A stretch of 64,000 bases of DNA from Ancylomarina sp048268005 (GTDB lineage Bacteria > Bacteroidota > Bacteroidia > Bacteroidales > Marinifilaceae), in contig JBLWWJ010000001.1 in NCBI GenBank assembly GCA_048268005.1, forward strand, positions 930,001 to 994,000. Reading direction: 5' to 3'. The notes below the pieces were generated by a model that was given only the letters and a program-made list of their open reading frames with translations, ran no database searches and was not told the origin of the DNA. Position numbers and translations under genes: made by a program. This document shows positions 60,479 through 64,000 of this stretch, piece after piece (the stretch's first letter is position 1; each line of letters opens with the position of its first letter).

Positions 60479-63400
60479 ATGAAGAGAGCTATACTTGTAT
60501 TTATTCTTCTTGTGGGCGTGTTGATTTGTAGGGCACAAGATATTTATTTCGATCATTTAGATCTTAAGAACGGCTTGTCGCAAATTTCTGTCACAGCACT
60601 CGAGCAGGACAATTTGGGAACCATGTGGATTGGAACACGTGATGGCTTAAATCGCTATAATGGCTATGAAATCGATGTTTTTCGTCATGATAGACAGGAT
60701 ACCACTAGCCTTTTGGGGAATAATATTCGGGATTTAAAAGTGGATGCTCATAATAAATTGTGGATATTGAGTGCTGAAGGTGTTTCAAATATCAACTTAC
60801 AGACCGAAGTCCTGACAAATTTTCCAAATCAAAATGTCAATTGTTTTTTTATCAGTGATAATAATATTTGGGTGGGTACTAACCTGGGACTTTTTCGTTT
60901 AGATCAGGAAAATCACAAGTATACGGCAGCGACACAAATTTTTCCTCATCGTGTAAAGGTTAATGATATTTTTGAAGATAGTGAAGGTAACTTACTGATT
61001 GGTACTAGTGATAAAGGACTTTTTAGATACAATGTTCAAAGTAATTATTTAGATTCTTTATTAGATGTTGAGGTGTCGTGCATTTATAAAAGTTCGCAGG
61101 GCTTCATCTGGGTTGGAAGTACAGAAGATGGTGTGTATTGTTTTCAAAAGGAAGAATTGATAGCTCATTATAATCAGGATTCTGGTTTGGCTCATAATGT
61201 GGTTCGAGATATAACCGAGGATAAGCAAGGAAGGATTTGGATAGGTACATTTTTAGGACTAAGTATTCTGGAACCGGAAAAGAAGGTTTTTACAAACTAT
61301 TATCAATCGGATAAGAAACCCTATAGCTTAAGTCACAATTCGATTTATACTCTGTTCCGCGATCAGGAAGGAAGTATTTGGATTGGAAGTTATTTTGGAG
61401 GGGTGAATATTTACAATCCAAAAACAAATGTCTTTCGTTATTATATTGCTGATTCTGATCAAAATAAATCGATAAATTATAGAGTGGTAGGCTCTATGCT
61501 CGAAGATGACGACAAGAATCTTTGGATTGCTACCGAAGGAGGAGGAATTAATTTCTTTGATAGAAAGAAAAAGAAATTTAAGTATATCACTAAAGGTAAT
61601 GATGCTTATAGTTTGTCTCATAATAATGCTAAAAGTCTTTATCTCGATAATAAAGACAGGCTTTGGGTTGGAACACATTTGGGCGGATTAAATGTTTTAG
61701 ATACCAAAACGGGGCGAATAAAAAAGTATCTAAAGAATGAGGATAAAGCAAATTCAATTCCCAGTAATATTATTTCTGCAATAATACCTTTTGAAGGCAA
61801 TTTATTATTGGGAACAAATGAAGGCGTTGTTTTATTTGATGTTGAAAAAGAATCGTTTAGTCTCTTTTTTGAGCATGAGGATTTTAATGAAAAAATTGGA
61901 CAAAAGATTTATGCTTTATTATTAGACCGAAATGAACGCTTATGGATTGGCTCTGAAAATAAAGGCTTGAGTTTATACGATTTAAAGACTGGTGAATTAA
62001 AAAACTTCCGAAATGATTCTCAGAATCCCAATAGTATAGGGAGTAATTTTGTTTATCAGATTTATCAGGATCATATGCGAAGAATTTGGGTGGCAACCTC
62101 CGGGGGGGGGCTTAATCGTTTCAATCCTGAAGATAATAGTTTTACTCTTTACACTTGTCATGATTACGATTTACCTTCTGATTTTATTTATGGTATTGCA
62201 GAATCTAGATATGGTTTTTTGTGGGTTGCCACAAGTAAAGGTGTTAGTCGTTTTGACGTAGAAGATGAGAGTTTTAGGGCGTATGATTATCAAAATGGTT
62301 TTCCTTTAAGTGAAATCAACGAACGAGGTTTGTATATCACAACTGACGGTGAGGTATTTATAGGGGGTATCCATGGAATGGTATCTTTTTATGAGAAAGA
62401 ATTACAACATCAAACGGTTGTTCATCCGCTTTATTTTACTGCTTTGCGTGTTAATAATAAGGAGGTTAGTCCCAATGATGAAAGTGGTATTTTATCTCAT
62501 ACACTGCCTTTTACCGAATCAATACGTTTAAATCACAATCACAGTGTTATCTCTTTCGATTTTACATCCTTTAATTATTTGAAAACGAATAAAACAAAAT
62601 ATGCATATAAGCTGGAAGGTTTTGATGCGGATTGGGTAGATGCGGGTTACAGAAGAAGTGTTAGTTATACTAATTTAAAGCCTGGTACTTATACCTTTAT
62701 GGTAAAGGAAAAATTGCGCCAGGGAGAAGAAGGCGCTGAAACCAGCATGCAAATTCTGATTGATCCGCCTTACTACAATACATGGTGGGCCTATCTAATT
62801 TATATTGCCATCATTAGTGGCATCTTGTTTTATATTAATCGGGTTTCAATATCAAAGGCTTTATTAGAGGAAAATTTGAAGAAAGAGCAAAATGATAAAG
62901 AGAGAATCCGGGAAATGAACCGTTCCAAATTGCAATTTTTCACCAATATATCACATGAATTCCGAACCCCATTGACCTTAATCCTTGGTCAATTGGAAAG
63001 TCTGCTTGATGCGTCAGAATCCATGACATCAGTAATGAACAGAAAAATGTCGGTGGCCTATAAGAATTCTCTTAGATTGAAGAATCTGATAGATGAACTG
63101 CTTGAGTTTAGGAAGCAGGAATTGGGGCATATGAAATTGAAAATTAACAAGCACGACTTTGTTGAGTTTTCCAATATGATATTTGATTCATTTAAAGAGC
63201 ATGCTGAAAGGCAGGAAATCAACTATAAGCTTGTTTGTTATCAGGACAAAATTCCATTGTGGTTTGATGCAAGACAGTTGGAGAAAGTTTTATTTAATCT
63301 ATTGTCCAATGCTTTCAAATTTACGCCTAAAGGAGGGTCTATCTATATTCTGATTAATCAAGAAAAGAAAGACCTAATCATTAAGGTTATCGATTCAGGA

Positions 63401-64000
63401 CCGGGAATGCCTAAAGCCTATTTGGAAAAGATATTTGATCGTTTCTACCAGGTTGAGAATATCAGTGAGCAGAAACAACAGCAGCTTGGCTCTGGTATTG
63501 GATTGGCTTTAACCAAGGGGATCGTTGATATGCATGGTGGTTGTATTCGTGTAGAAAGTGAACTTGGAGAAGGAGCGTGTTTCGAGGTGAGCATACCACT
63601 GGGTAAAGATCATTTCGAAGATGAAAAAGTGGTGTGGGATAAACAGCAATTGCTTGAAAGTAGTTTGCAATCACCTGTTTTAATTGATAAGATTGATGAT
63701 TCTGAAATAGAAACACCGGGTACAGATGATATGCTTCCAAAATCGGAGAGTTTACTTATTGTAGAAGATAATGCAGAAGTCAGAGCGATGCTTTGTTCTT
63801 CATTTAAAGATGAGTATCACATTATTGAGGCAGAAAATGGTCAGTTGGGACTGGAGGCAGCTCAAAAGCATCAGCCCAATTTGATTATCAGTGACGTGAT
63901 GATGCCGGTTATGACGGGTACGGCTATGTGTCAGAAGCTAAAATCTGATCTAACAACTTGTCATATCCCCATTATTCTGCTTACGGCCAAAGAAGCTGAC
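60479..64000 (+). CDS. Hybrid two-component system sensor (HTCS), 3' end beyond window
   Basis: One-piece sensor and regulator of polysaccharide-utilisation type; 1174 codons are visible and open to the right edge. Order: signal sequence ILVFILLVGVLICRAQ; two-bladed propeller of reg_prop repeats (LEQDNLGTMWIGTRDGLNRYNGY and many copies) to about 690; Y_Y_Y domain (YAYKLEGFDADWVDAGY, about 707-745); transmembrane helix WWAYLIYIAIISGILFYI (about 770-788); HisKA NISHEFRTPLTLI (about 822); HATPase; and a receiver with LIISDVMMPV. An AraC-type DNA-binding domain is expected beyond the window. The segment at 62102-62110 is a run of nine G. Confidence 0.93.
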   Translation, partial: MKRAILVFILLVGVLICRAQDIYFDHLDLKNGLSQISVTALEQDNLGTMWIGTRDGLNRYNGYEIDVFRHDRQDTTSLLGNNIRDLKVDAHNKLWILSAEGVSNINLQTEVLTNFPNQNVNCFFISDNNIWVGTNLGLFRLDQENHKYTAATQIFPHRVKVNDIFEDSEGNLLIGTSDKGLFRYNVQSNYLDSLLDVEVSCIYKSSQGFIWVGSTEDGVYCFQKEELIAHYNQDSGLAHNVVRDITEDKQGRIWIGTFLGLSILEPEKKVFTNYYQSDKKPYSLSHNSIYTLFRDQEGSIWIGSYFGGVNIYNPKTNVFRYYIADSDQNKSINYRVVGSMLEDDDKNLWIATEGGGINFFDRKKKKFKYITKGNDAYSLSHNNAKSLYLDNKDRLWVGTHLGGLNVLDTKTGRIKKYLKNEDKANSIPSNIISAIIPFEGNLLLGTNEGVVLFDVEKESFSLFFEHEDFNEKIGQKIYALLLDRNERLWIGSENKGLSLYDLKTGELKNFRNDSQNPNSIGSNFVYQIYQDHMRRIWVATSGGGLNRFNPEDNSFTLYTCHDYDLPSDFIYGIAESRYGFLWVATSKGVSRFDVEDESFRAYDYQNGFPLSEINERGLYITTDGEVFIGGIHGMVSFYEKELQHQTVVHPLYFTALRVNNKEVSPNDESGILSHTLPFTESIRLNHNHSVISFDFTSFNYLKTNKTKYAYKLEGFDADWVDAGYRRSVSYTNLKPGTYTFMVKEKLRQGEEGAETSMQILIDPPYYNTWWAYLIYIAIISGILFYINRVSISKALLEENLKKEQNDKERIREMNRSKLQFFTNISHEFRTPLTLILGQLESLLDASESMTSVMNRKMSVAYKNSLRLKNLIDELLEFRKQELGHMKLKINKHDFVEFSNMIFDSFKEHAERQEINYKLVCYQDKIPLWFDARQLEKVLFNLLSNAFKFTPKGGSIYILINQEKKDLIIKVIDSGPGMPKAYLEKIFDRFYQVENISEQKQQQLGSGIGLALTKGIVDMHGGCIRVESELGEGACFEVSIPLGKDHFEDEKVVWDKQQLLESSLQSPVLIDKIDDSEIETPGTDDMLPKSESLLIVEDNAEVRAMLCSSFKDEYHIIEAENGQLGLEAAQKHQPNLIISDVMMPVMTGTAMCQKLKSDLTTCHIPIILLTAKEAD

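Noticed and set aside
1..64000. CRISPR array, prophage, integrase or insertion sequence
   Set aside because: No regularly spaced repeats, cas genes, transposase, integrase or phage structural gene were recognised anywhere in the window.

Overview
The window looks like a chromosome segment from a marine-type member of the Bacteroidota, probably Marinilabiliales-like (inferred). The DNA is AT-rich. Clear Shine-Dalgarno sequences are scarce, and several genes are preceded by Bacteroidota-style promoters (TTTG, about 17-20 nt, then TAnnTTTG). Family content agrees: a long SecA of about 1100 residues, DUF4251, DUF4861, PrfC, AsnA and a hybrid two-component sensor of the polysaccharide-utilisation type.

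Layout. 1-8.2 kb: end of a ferritin gene, a small secreted protein ending in an RAPG motif, secA, lgt, a zinc-ribbon protein, and an overlapping phosphatase/fructosamine-kinase pair. 8.4-13 kb: haem genes hemA, hemC, hemB, hemE. 13-31 kb: accessory genes (thioredoxin-like lipoprotein, hybrid histidine kinase, ABC exporter, AlkD-like repair protein, Mut7-C RNase, Ric-like di-iron protein, Nudix, S9 peptidase, Kef-type antiporter). 31-35 kb (minus strand): asnA with a long regulatory leader, DUF4251, a thioesterase, prfC. 35-40 kb: phosphoesterase, aconitase, citrate synthase. 40-50 kb: a cysteine-rich TIM-barrel-like protein, ogt, tcdA, a TatD-like hydrolase, a structured RNA that may be 6S RNA, truA, aroE, DUF368, a TPR protein, ThrE, tRNA-Leu. 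50.8-52.4 kb: a YcaQ-type glycosylase and a small Cys-rich protein. 52.5-64 kb: a uronate catabolic locus (LacI regulator, kduI, kduD, DUF4861, kdgK, kdgA, MFS transporter) and a hybrid sensor running off the right edge.

Two nascent-peptide control systems stand out. (1) The gene just before secA encodes a short protein with an N-terminal signal sequence and a C-terminus ending IRAPGLA-stop. It resembles the SecM arrest motif (IRAGP, preceded at the same spacing by an aromatic-aliphatic pair) and the RAPP/RAPG arrest motif, so it is a strong candidate for a Bacteroidota SecM-like sensor of secretion. (2) asnA is preceded by two complete attenuators in series. Each has a small Asn-rich leader peptide (9 Asn of 24, and 8 consecutive Asn of 14), an antiterminator that can form from the end of that reading frame or just after it, and a U-tailed terminator. 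This reads as ribosome-mediated attenuation by asparaginyl-tRNA supply, duplicated in tandem.

The uronate genes form a coherent route: KduI and KduD convert 5-dehydro-4-deoxyuronate to 2-dehydro-3-deoxygluconate, KdgK phosphorylates it, and KdgA cleaves it to pyruvate and glyceraldehyde 3-phosphate. The MFS protein probably imports hexuronate. A divergent LacI regulator and two AATCGATTGC sites lie between lacI and kduI. The DNA was read by eye only; no database search or folding program was run.
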